Positions 1-6,283 of a DNA stretch of 41,641 nucleotides are shown piece after piece. Each line of letters opens with the position of its first letter. Position 1 is the first letter of the stretch. The DNA is from Sphingomonas sp. NFR04. GTDB lineage: Bacteria > Pseudomonadota > Alphaproteobacteria > Sphingomonadales > Sphingomonadaceae. The notes beneath the pieces are model-generated. The model saw nothing but the letters and a program-made list of their open reading frames with translations. It did not search any database and was not told the DNA's origin. A program made the translations under genes and the position numbers. The stretch lies in NCBI RefSeq assembly GCF_900114095.1, contig NZ_FORV01000011.1, positions 1-41,641 on the forward strand, written 5' to 3'.

Positions 1-62
1 TCAGCAATCCGCAGCGTGATGGGCGACAGATCGGCATTCGGCCGACGCGGAGTAGGGCGCAT
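1..62 (-). CDS. Start of an unidentified gene cut by the window edge
   Basis: An ATG at 62-60 on the minus strand follows an AAGGAG ribosome-binding site and opens a frame that runs off the window after about 20 codons (it begins MRPTPRRPNADLSPITLRIA). It starts 11 bases after the stop of the ribbon-helix-helix gene, so the two are probably co-transcribed. In many alphaproteobacterial ICEs the gene here would belong to the mating apparatus, but 20 residues are too few to assign a family. The start is well supported; the function is not known. Confidence 0.55.
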   Translation of the reverse strand, partial: MRPTPRRPNADLSPITLRIA

Positions 63-73
63 GGTATGCTCCT

Positions 74-499
74 TCATCTGCCCCTCCCCTGTTCTGGGGA
101 TTGACGGTTAGCGATGCGGTTGTTCGTGTCGCCCCGGGCGATTGCTCGACCGACGAGTTCGACGAAGGCGTCGTAGCGAAGCCGGCCGAGGCGCTGCGTC
201 TCGGTATCAAAGGCTGGCTGGTGCGCCGTAAGGGTGAGCTGGTGGCGGACGAAGAGCCCGAGAGCCTCGGTCAGATAGTCGAGCTTCTGCTCCATCCGGT
301 CGGCGGCGCGGTTCTGGCGGTCCAGCCGGGCGCCGAAGCGCTGGTCGAGTTCATGACCGGCACGGCGATCGAACCAGGCGGTCAGCGCGTCGGTCAGGAT
401 CGCGGTCTTCGACGATCCCGGCTGCGCAGCCATCGCGTCGAGCTTCGCCGACAGCTCGTCGGGAAGATAGAATTGGTGGCGGGTCTTGCGCGTCTGCAC
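74..499 (-). CDS. CopG-like ribbon-helix-helix protein of the conjugation module
   Basis: This 141-residue protein begins with a GTG codon. Residues of about 3-45 (RKTRHQFYLPDELSAKLDAM, then SKTAILTDALTAWFD) look like a ribbon-helix-helix DNA-binding fold: a short basic strand followed by two amphipathic helices. The rest is helical, with a charged stretch near 55-85 that could form a coiled coil. Proteins of this kind commonly sit between the relaxase and mating-pair genes of alphaproteobacterial ICEs, where they are annotated as CopG-family regulators or relaxosome accessory factors. It lies 75 bases downstream of the relaxase on the same strand. A role in oriT binding or autoregulation is inference from context. 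Confidence 0.75.
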   Translation of the reverse strand: MQTRKTRHQFYLPDELSAKLDAMAAQPGSSKTAILTDALTAWFDRRAGHELDQRFGARLDRQNRAADRMEQKLDYLTEALGLFVRHQLTLTAHQPAFDTETQRLGRLRYDAFVELVGRAIARGDTNNRIANRQSPEQGRGR

Positions 500-574
500 G
501 TGGTGCAGAATCCGCCTGTTCCCGCTTCCGTTACAGGTCCTCGCTGGTGAATCCCGGTACCTCTTCGGAGCATC

Positions 575-2512
575 TCAGAACCCGCCGATCTCCGGACCCG
601 AACGCTGGCGCCCAAATGTCCAGCTGATTGCGCTGCCGCGATCGATGCCGGAAACGGTTCGACCGATCTGCTTTTCCAGCACCGGCCGCCAAGGCACCAG
701 CGTGAATTCCCGCGATTTCTCGATCACCGCATATTTCGCGGCGCCGACCTGTACCGCCCTGCGATAGATACCCTCAATCGCGCCGCCGCGATGCTCGGCA
801 TAGCCGAGACCCATTTCCTTCGAGAGCTGATCCGCCACCTGTCGCAGTTCGCGGCGGCGGAGCTCGGCCAGCAAATTGGCGCGGAAGCGGACGGTATCGC
901 CGTCGCGCCAGGCGAGGTCCTCCTCGATCAGCCACTGGCGGCGAAGTACCAATGCCTGCCGCACCTGGGCCCCGAACCCGCCGCCCAGCACTTCCGGTTC
1001 TTTGGCGACATGCTGCTCGTCGAGCCAGGTCACGCCGTTGTGGCGAACCAGCTCAAGGACCGGGCGCTCGGCAAGCGTTTCGATCTCGACGGGCCGTGCC
1101 GCAGCCGCCCGTCGCTCGAAGGCCAGGACCTTGTCGAGATAATCGGCGCCGATCTTCCAGCTGCCATCCGGCATGCGCGCGACCTCGCCCCCTCCCCGTC
1201 GCAGCGCTTCCAGCCGCCGGACATGGGCTTCGGCGAAACGCTGGCTGGCGCTGGCGTCATGGCGCAGGTGCCGGTCGACGCTGTAGATGCCGCTATTGGC
1301 GGCAGCGACCTCGGCCACCGTCCGGTCGACATCACGGATGCCTGCGACGACCGGCGTCACACGCACGATTTCGGGGCGATCACTCACTTCCGAGAGCGAC
1401 TGATTGCCCAGGTCGACATAGTGGCAGCGCCCGTCGGTCGCGGCCACGATCAGGTAATGGCGATCACGATGCTCGTCCGCCAGTCCCGTCGCCACGACGC
1501 GGCCGACCAGCGGCTTGCCCTCGGCTGGTTCGTAGATCGCATAGTCCTGCGGATGCACCTCGGGCGCACGCGCCTTCAGTTGCGCGTGCATGGTCGCGAT
1601 GATGTCGCCGCGCCGCCCCATGGCGCGCAGCGTCGGTTCCAGATCGTCGGCGAGCCGGTAGCGACCTTTCCCCTCGTCGGTCGCCAGCACCATCCGCACC
1701 AGCGTGCCGAGGCGCGCGGCGCGCAGTCCCTGCTCGACGCTGTCGCCATGCCAGGACGACACCAGCCCGTCGGTCTCGCGCGCGAGCAGCAACCTGCGGT
1801 CGATGCTGGTGAACCGCTCCTGGCCGACCTCGCGCTGACGCCCCTCGAAAATTTCGCGGTCAGTGCGCGGTCCCAGATCAAGATTGACCAGCTCAGCTGC
1901 CCGCGCGGCGAGCCCTTGGCTGATATATTCGCGGGCGATGATCAGGTCCTTGCCGCGATCGTCGATCCCGCGCACCAGCACATGGGCATGCGGATGACCG
2001 GTGTTGAAATGGTCGACAGCCACCCAGTCGAGCTTCGTGCCGAGGTCGTGTTCAACCTGCGCCATCCAGCGCCGCACCAGCGGCTTCAGATCTTCGTACT
2101 GCGCGCCGCCTTCGGGCGCGGCGATAAAGCGAAACTGGTGCCGGTCGCCGGTGCTGCGTTCGAGGAATGCTTTGCCGTCGGCGACATCGTGATAAGCAGC
2201 ATAGAGCGTTCCGCGCTCCCCCTCCCGCGTGGTGCCGTCGCGCTGCAGATACCGCAGGTGCGCGGCAGCGCCCTTTGCCCCCTTCCCCGCCAGCTTCACG
2301 AAGCGGGCCTTCACGACGACGCGGCGCGCGCGAATTCCGGCAAAACGATCGGATGCCCCGAGCACCCGGCCGACGCCCGAACCGCGACCGATCCTGCTGC
2401 CGTCGAAATGCCGGGCGCGCGCGGCCGAAGACCGCGCTGCGCCGCCAGCGAGATTGGTCGCCTTGCGAAGCTGGTGCGCGAACGAGCGATCCGCGCCGAC
2501 CCGCCCCAACAT
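575..2512 (-). CDS. rlxS: Conjugative relaxase, RlxS/DUF3363 type, with a probable N-terminal frameshift
   Basis: The relaxase nicks oriT and pilots the transferred strand in conjugation. Seen from the ATG at 2512, the protein has 645 residues. A basic linker (about 30-70) is followed by HLRYLQRDG with the likely catalytic Tyr88, and then by the metal-binding histidine motif DHFNTGHPHAHVLVRG (His168, His173, His175, His177). The long C-terminal half matches the DUF3363 region in general character. Family members usually begin with an acidic stretch then FELxLGR. Here that stretch (MAEDPFEL) is present at 2535-2512 but in another frame; one missing base near 2510 would restore FEL-W-LGRVG. The ATG at 2512 could be a rescue start, or the gene may be damaged, or the base may be a sequencing error. 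Coordinates give the open part. Confidence 0.85.
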   Translation of the reverse strand: MLGRVGADRSFAHQLRKATNLAGGAARSSAARARHFDGSRIGRGSGVGRVLGASDRFAGIRARRVVVKARFVKLAGKGAKGAAAHLRYLQRDGTTREGERGTLYAAYHDVADGKAFLERSTGDRHQFRFIAAPEGGAQYEDLKPLVRRWMAQVEHDLGTKLDWVAVDHFNTGHPHAHVLVRGIDDRGKDLIIAREYISQGLAARAAELVNLDLGPRTDREIFEGRQREVGQERFTSIDRRLLLARETDGLVSSWHGDSVEQGLRAARLGTLVRMVLATDEGKGRYRLADDLEPTLRAMGRRGDIIATMHAQLKARAPEVHPQDYAIYEPAEGKPLVGRVVATGLADEHRDRHYLIVAATDGRCHYVDLGNQSLSEVSDRPEIVRVTPVVAGIRDVDRTVAEVAAANSGIYSVDRHLRHDASASQRFAEAHVRRLEALRRGGGEVARMPDGSWKIGADYLDKVLAFERRAAAARPVEIETLAERPVLELVRHNGVTWLDEQHVAKEPEVLGGGFGAQVRQALVLRRQWLIEEDLAWRDGDTVRFRANLLAELRRRELRQVADQLSKEMGLGYAEHRGGAIEGIYRRAVQVGAAKYAVIEKSREFTLVPWRPVLEKQIGRTVSGIDRGSAISWTFGRQRSGPEIGGF

Positions 2513-2535
2513 AGCTCGAATGGATCCTCGGCCAT
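2513..2535 (-). other. Displaced first codons of the relaxase (frameshifted)
   Basis: On the minus strand an ATG at 2535-2533 reads MAEDPFEL and then passes out of the relaxase frame. The main frame resumes at LGRVGADRS. The join looks like the normal RlxS N-terminus with one base lost at about 2509-2513. This is seen directly in the two frames; the claim that it is ancestral coding sequence rests on the general N-terminal pattern of the family. Confidence 0.6.
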
Positions 2536-2843
2536 GACGCTATCCCATGCTGGAAAGCGCCAGATGAGGGTGTGCCAGCGCCGCCCATCAAGGGCCTCCA
2601 TTCGGCGGAGCCGGAAAGCCGCAGAAATGCCGGCATTCCGGCGATCGCGCCTTCCCGATGGAGGCACGGCCATGGCCATGCCTCCATCAAAAACGACGTG
2701 CAGACGCCACCTCCGGGGCCGCTTGGAGGCACCGCTTTTATCTTGCCCTCTCTCCTCTCCCCTACCGATCCCCGCGCGCCTTTCGATTGTTCCTGTTACG
2801 TTCTATCATCACAGCCCTTCCGAGTCGCCAGAAAGAGTCCGAT
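2536..2843. other. Palindrome-rich gap upstream of the relaxase: candidate oriT
   Basis: This 308-base gap holds no convincing gene. It lies between the relaxase start (minus) and an unknown gene (plus). It contains a perfect 12-bp palindrome AATGCCGGCATT at 2626-2637 and a near-perfect 32-bp palindrome at 2657-2688. In related ICEs oriT lies close to the relaxase gene and contains inverted repeats next to the nick site. No nick motif can be recognised by eye, so the oriT assignment is inference. Confidence 0.4.
2657..2688. repeat. 32-bp near-perfect palindrome
   Basis: The outer arms GATGGAGGCA (2657-2666) and TGCCTCCATC (2679-2688) are perfect inverted copies. They enclose a perfect inner 10-bp palindrome GGCCATGGCC (2668-2677). 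Only the symmetric positions 2667 (C) and 2678 (A) fail to match. The structure could extrude as a cruciform or bind a dimeric protein, and it lies about 120 bases upstream of the relaxase start. Confidence 0.85.
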
Positions 2844-3206
2844 ATGTCGATCAGAATCGAACCACTGGAGAATGGCCGGCTGAAGCTTTCCGGTGACGTG
2901 GAGGACGAGATTTGCCTGTCCGCGCGGGCGCTAGATGAGGGCTTTGCCATAGCGATTTCGGACGACACGCTGGTGCAGGGACGCTTCGATAATTGGGTCG
3001 ACGAGTGCCGATTTTCGGTCGACGTCGAGGGCGCCGGTATCGCTACAATCAGCCGCGCGGAGCGCGGCGACGTGCTCGATCTGGCGTGGAAAATCGAGTG
3101 GATCAGCGTCGCGATCGCCCGCGATATGCGCTGCGCCGAACGCCGCGAAGCGCCGCAGTTGCGGCGCGAATTGTCGTTCGCGGACGCCGGGAAAATCGCC
3201 GCCTAG
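2844..3206 (+). CDS. Unknown 120-residue protein
   Basis: The ATG at 2844 starts MSIRIEPLENGRLKLSGDVE and is preceded by the purine-rich stretch AGAAAGAG. The product is acidic, has no membrane segment or signal peptide, and seems to be a small beta-rich soluble protein. I do not recognise a family. It converges on the nucleotidyltransferase-HEPN gene with a single base between the two stop codons (3206 and 3208), so read-through transcription from either side would run antisense into the other. Codon use is typical of its neighbours, which supports it as a real gene. Function unknown. Confidence 0.6.
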   Translation: MSIRIEPLENGRLKLSGDVEDEICLSARALDEGFAIAISDDTLVQGRFDNWVDECRFSVDVEGAGIATISRAERGDVLDLAWKIEWISVAIARDMRCAERREAPQLRRELSFADAGKIAA

Positions 3207-3207
3207 A

Positions 3208-4131
3208 TCAGGCGGCGGCGCTGCGTTCCAATACTGCGATCCGCTCTTCGCAGATCACCTGCACCGCCTGACCAAGTGCCTCGACACGCTCGCCGAGCCA
3301 CGCCAGTTCTTCCTCGCTGATGCGGTAGTGCTTCGAATAGCGCGCCTTCACATAGGCCTCTTTCAGCTTCTCGAAGCGGGCACGATCGGTGCGCTGGTCA
3401 CGCGGCCAGGCATCGACCAGACGCGGGTCGATGCGCTCCGCCTGGGTGCGGAGGAAGCCCAGATTATGCACGTGGGGGGTGTAGAAAGTGCAGACCAGAA
3501 GCACGCAGTGGTAGAGGCGTTCAGCCGTCTGGTGCAGCAAGAAAGCGGCCAGCTTTAGGTCGCCATCACGCTCAGCGTACCCAGCATTCCGTTTGAACCC
3601 GGCTGCTGTTGGAAACCATTCTCCGAAATACTCCTGCGCCATGGCCAACGCCTGCTTCGGCGTCTTAGGCTTGGGCTGATGTAATTCGGTGTCATCGCTC
3701 TGGTACAACGCGATACCGTCGCGGGCGACATCCATGAAGAAATAGCGCCCGTGCGCCAAGCCGTCGTTCACCTCCTGCAGGGTGTGGACGATGAAATTGA
3801 CGGGCGTGCGGAGCGTCTTGATGATCGCCAGTTCGCGGTTGAGCCGGTCGTCGGCGGTGGTCCAAAACTGGGCGCGATCGGTGAGCTTGTCGTTGTTGAC
3901 GATAACCAGAAGGTCAAAGTCTGACTGATAGCCCTTGGCGGTATGGGGCTCGTCGACCCAGCCCCCGCGCGCATAGCTGCCGTAGAGGATAACCTTGAGG
4001 ATGCGCGCCTGCTTCTTCCAGTCCGAGGTCGCGATGGCAATCGCGTCGCCAAACTCCTCGAACAGGATTTGGACGACACGCTCCAGCTCGCGCTGCTTGG
4101 CTGGGGGCAGGTGGTCGAGGCTGGTCCTCAT
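3208..4131 (-). CDS. Nucleotidyltransferase-HEPN fusion protein
   Basis: This 307-residue protein has an N-terminal pol-beta-type nucleotidyltransferase domain: GSYARGGW at 51-58, then SDFDLLV with the metal-binding Asp71 and Asp73. A helical C-terminal HEPN domain starts at about residue 160; ARYSKHYRI (263-271) carries the Arg and His typical of this HEPN branch. In two-gene MntA-HepT systems the HEPN protein is a ribonuclease toxin that the nucleotidyltransferase neutralises by AMP-ylation. Here both activities are in one chain, as in the widespread NT-HEPN fusion family, whose role is less clear. Its place in the backbone between relaxase and ArdC suggests element stability or host defence, which is inference. 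Confidence 0.85.
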   Translation of the reverse strand: MRTSLDHLPPAKQRELERVVQILFEEFGDAIAIATSDWKKQARILKVILYGSYARGGWVDEPHTAKGYQSDFDLLVIVNNDKLTDRAQFWTTADDRLNRELAIIKTLRTPVNFIVHTLQEVNDGLAHGRYFFMDVARDGIALYQSDDTELHQPKPKTPKQALAMAQEYFGEWFPTAAGFKRNAGYAERDGDLKLAAFLLHQTAERLYHCVLLVCTFYTPHVHNLGFLRTQAERIDPRLVDAWPRDQRTDRARFEKLKEAYVKARYSKHYRISEEELAWLGERVEALGQAVQVICEERIAVLERSAAA

Positions 4132-4156
4132 GGATCGATCCTAACGCGCTGATGCC

Positions 4157-4201
4157 GCGGCGTACACCTCGCCCGGAACCCCCGGGCGAGGTGTACGCCG
4201 C
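4157..4201. terminator. Perfect 20-bp stem hairpin with 5-base loop
   Basis: Positions 4157-4176 are exactly complementary to 4182-4201, with the loop AACCC between them. It follows the stop codon of the sigma-like gene (4208, minus strand) and precedes the nucleotidyltransferase-HEPN start at 4131. There is no T-run on either side. It may end transcription of the ardC operon or insulate the next gene, but a fold this long and exact could equally be a protein-binding or replication-linked cruciform. Confidence 0.7.
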
Positions 4202-4207
4202 TCATCG

Positions 4208-4411
4208 TCATTTGCCCCGCGCAGCACGGTCGAGGGCGATCAGCACGCGGGCGACGGTTTGGTCGACCTCTTCCACGGTGCAGCCATGCCGCTGGGCCGT
4301 TTCGATGTAATCGCAATCATCGAACCGCACAGATCCGAAGATTGCCCGGTCTCGCTCGGGGAGGGCGCGAAAGGTGCGGCGCATCCGCCGCAGGCGAAGC
4401 CAGCGCATCAT
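4208..4411 (-). CDS. Small sigma-70 region 4-like helix-turn-helix protein
   Basis: This 67-residue protein has FRALPERDRAIFGSVRFDD followed by YIETAQRHGCTVEEVDQTV. That is the layout of sigma region 4 (PxxxRxxF helix, then a helix-turn-helix with A.xxGxTxxxV), without regions 2 or 3. Its ATG overlaps the stop of ardC (ATGA at 4411-4408), so translation is probably coupled to ardC. Small sigma-like HTH proteins are recurrent passengers of alphaproteobacterial ICE backbones. A regulatory role is likely, but the target is unknown. Confidence 0.7.
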   Translation of the reverse strand: MMRWLRLRRMRRTFRALPERDRAIFGSVRFDDCDYIETAQRHGCTVEEVDQTVARVLIALDRAARGK

Positions 4412-5316
4412 TGCCCCGCCTCCCCATCCGACGTGAAGCCGAGCAGGTAATCGGCCGCCTTGCTGGCCGCGCTCGCCGCCCGAAAGATCGCCTTTTCGTC
4501 CTCGCGCAGCACCGCCAGCCAGCTGCCGATATAATCGGCGTGCCGAACCGTTGGCCGGATCGCCAGCGATGCGCAGGTAAACGCGCTCGCCATCTCGGCA
4601 GCCAGTTCCTCGCGGGCATAGGCGGCACTGCCGAATGCGCCGGACTGGTCGCGGTCAAGGCGGGAGCGATGCCCGGTCCAGTGCCCCAGTTCGTGCAGCA
4701 CAGTGCGATACCAGTTGATGCGGTTGTAAAAGGCGAGCTGCGGCGGCACCGCGACATAGTCGCCGCCTGGGCTGTAATAGGCTTCGCCACCCCCGATCCG
4801 GATATCTGCCCCGCATGCTTCCATCAGCGCATGCGCGGCCGGAATGCGGTCGGCTTCTGCCACGGGTTCGCCCTGCGCCACCACCGTCAGCCGATCGGGC
4901 AACCCCTCGCACTGGTCGACATTGAACACGGTGAATCGCTTGAGAAACGCCAGCTGCCGCGCTTCCCGGTCCTCGTCGCGCGCCCGCTCCGCCTCGTCCT
5001 TGGGCGTGAAGCGATCCGCATAGCAGATCGTCGTCCCCCGCTCGCCGCGCCGGACGCTGCCCCCCTCGGCCTGCGCCTGCCGAAAGGTCAGCCAGCGCTG
5101 CGAGGCATACCGCCCCTCGATCACCGCCGCCCATAGGATTAGTACATTGATCCCCGAATAGCGCCGCCCGGTCACCGCATTGGCCGGCATCGCACAGCCA
5201 CACGCCGCAGCATCCCAAGTCTGCACCCAGGGCAGCCGTCCCTGTTCCAGCTCGGCAATCACCCGTCCCGTCACCTCGGCATAGAGGCTCGCCCGGCTCT
5301 CGCGTCCAACACCCAT
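4408..5316 (-). CDS. ardC: ArdC-family antirestriction protein
   Basis: ArdC proteins protect incoming single-stranded conjugative DNA from host restriction. The ATG at 5316 follows GGAGCAGG and gives 302 residues. Residues about 1-130 match the N-terminal ssDNA-binding domain (LYAEVTGRVIAELEQG, then GRRYSGINVLIL). The C-terminal zincin-like domain carries HELGHWTGH (208-216), with EELAAEMASAF at about 237-247 as the likely third ligand helix. A frame stays open far upstream of this start, but that part has no protein-like character. It is the first gene of a two-gene unit with the sigma-like protein. Confidence 0.9.
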   Translation of the reverse strand: MGVGRESRASLYAEVTGRVIAELEQGRLPWVQTWDAAACGCAMPANAVTGRRYSGINVLILWAAVIEGRYASQRWLTFRQAQAEGGSVRRGERGTTICYADRFTPKDEAERARDEDREARQLAFLKRFTVFNVDQCEGLPDRLTVVAQGEPVAEADRIPAAHALMEACGADIRIGGGEAYYSPGGDYVAVPPQLAFYNRINWYRTVLHELGHWTGHRSRLDRDQSGAFGSAAYAREELAAEMASAFTCASLAIRPTVRHADYIGSWLAVLREDEKAIFRAASAASKAADYLLGFTSDGEAGQ

Positions 5317-5388
5317 GATCCTGCTCCTTCCAAAACACCGCAACCGGCGCCGGAAGGGCGGGGGGAGCGGCAGGAGCGAACCGACAGT

Positions 5389-5469
5389 CCTGCCGTCAGA
5401 GGCAGGCTGCACCCGCAGGGCCGAAACAACGTGGAGGAGCCGGGCACCGCCCGGCTTGCGGCATGCCGC
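5389..5469. repeat. Cluster of three hairpins upstream of ardC
   Basis: Three inverted repeats follow one another: CCTGCC/GGCAGG (5389-5406, 6-base loop), GCCGGGC/GCCCGGC (5439-5455, 3-base loop) and the perfect palindrome GCGGCATGCCGC (5458-5469). They lie 70-150 bases upstream of the ardC start on its transcribed side. They may form a structured leader RNA, a protein-binding region, or a single-strand promoter like those used by leading-region antirestriction genes in conjugative plasmids. The folds are seen; the function is inference. Confidence 0.55.
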
Positions 5470-6103
5470 GGCAGGCCTACAGGGAAGCGACGCTCCCCCT
5501 GCCCTGTCCGCGTGCCGGCGCACCAATGCCGCCGCGCCTCCGCGCGGCGACCATCCTGTCAGCGCGACCGCGCTGCCGGGCGTCATCGCGCCCGGACAAG
5601 AACCGCACCCTTGCAACCGGGCGGGCCCGCGCGGGCGGCGTGCGTGCGCCAGCACGTGCGCCAGCCGCCGCCCGTGCCTCCCGCCCGGGCAAGTGTGCCA
5701 CGCGGGCACGAACACATCGCGCGCCCTGGTGTCGCCGCAGGCGTGCGCCAGCGCGCGCACTGTACCAGCGTTCCGCTGCCGGCACCTGCCGGTAGCCGAT
5801 CCGCAGGATCGGCGCTCGCGTCCACGATAACAAGGCGGCCAGCCAACTTGGGACCGCACAGCGGCATGCGAACGCATCATATCGGGCGTCACACGCCCAA
5901 CGCTGACTCCCTATTCCGCCCGTCGTTCAAGAGGCGCACCTACCCTGACGATCGCCACCCTCGCATTTAGCGGTTTTTGCGATTGGACGAGGGGAGCTCA
6001 AAGAGGAATGCCAGTCCGTTTCGCTCGAGCCAGAAGTCACTGCGATCGGCGTCACATTCCTGTCGCAACGCCAAACGACAATTATCGATTACCGCTAACT
6101 GCT
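5470..6103. other. Gap without a convincing gene
   Basis: This stretch is very GC-rich up to about 5830, then clearly less so towards the catalase. Frames are open on both strands but their translations are arginine/alanine-rich and look like nothing. It holds three copies of GTGCGCCAG (5644-5652, 5656-5664, 5743-5751), CCGGC/GCCGG (5779-5792) and a perfect hairpin GCCGATCC/GGATCGGC (5795-5813). The composition change near 5830-5970 may be the junction between ICE backbone and cargo. Confidence 0.5.
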
Positions 6104-6208
6104 CTTTCATTAACAATGAAAGGATGCGCGTGCAGCTACCTAACACTATGAAATTGGCTCGCTTTACCCCACAGGACTTGAAAGCGATTAGTTTCGATCA
6201 CGATGATC
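6104..6208. promoter_or_regulatory. Two inverted repeats in the catalase leader
   Basis: CTTTCAT-TAACA-ATGAAAG (6104-6122) is a perfect 7-bp inverted repeat, and GATCA-CGA-TGATC (6196-6208) a perfect 5-bp one. Both lie in an AT-richer stretch 75-180 bases upstream of the exported catalase. They are candidate operator sites for a stress regulator such as an OxyR- or Fur-type protein, but neither matches a consensus I can name. A short open frame over 5977-6246 crosses the region and does not look coding. Confidence 0.4.
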
Positions 6209-6283
6209 AAAGACGTCAATTTCTGTCATCCTTCTGCTCAGCATAACGCCGCCCCAACCCTCAATGGAGCTAAGGGAGCGAAC

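Noticed and set aside
791..2896. A 701-codon open frame on the plus strand
   Set aside because: It is the antisense shadow of the relaxase. GC-rich third positions keep the opposite frame open; the translation has no domain and the minus strand carries the catalytic motifs.
5317..5892. A long N-terminal extension of ArdC
   Set aside because: The extra 192 residues are arginine/alanine-rich without family resemblance, and the ATG at 5316 has a good ribosome-binding site and matches the usual ArdC start.
5977..6246. An 89-codon open frame before the exported catalase
   Set aside because: There is no ribosome-binding site, the residues look random, and the frame runs over the inverted repeats of the catalase leader.
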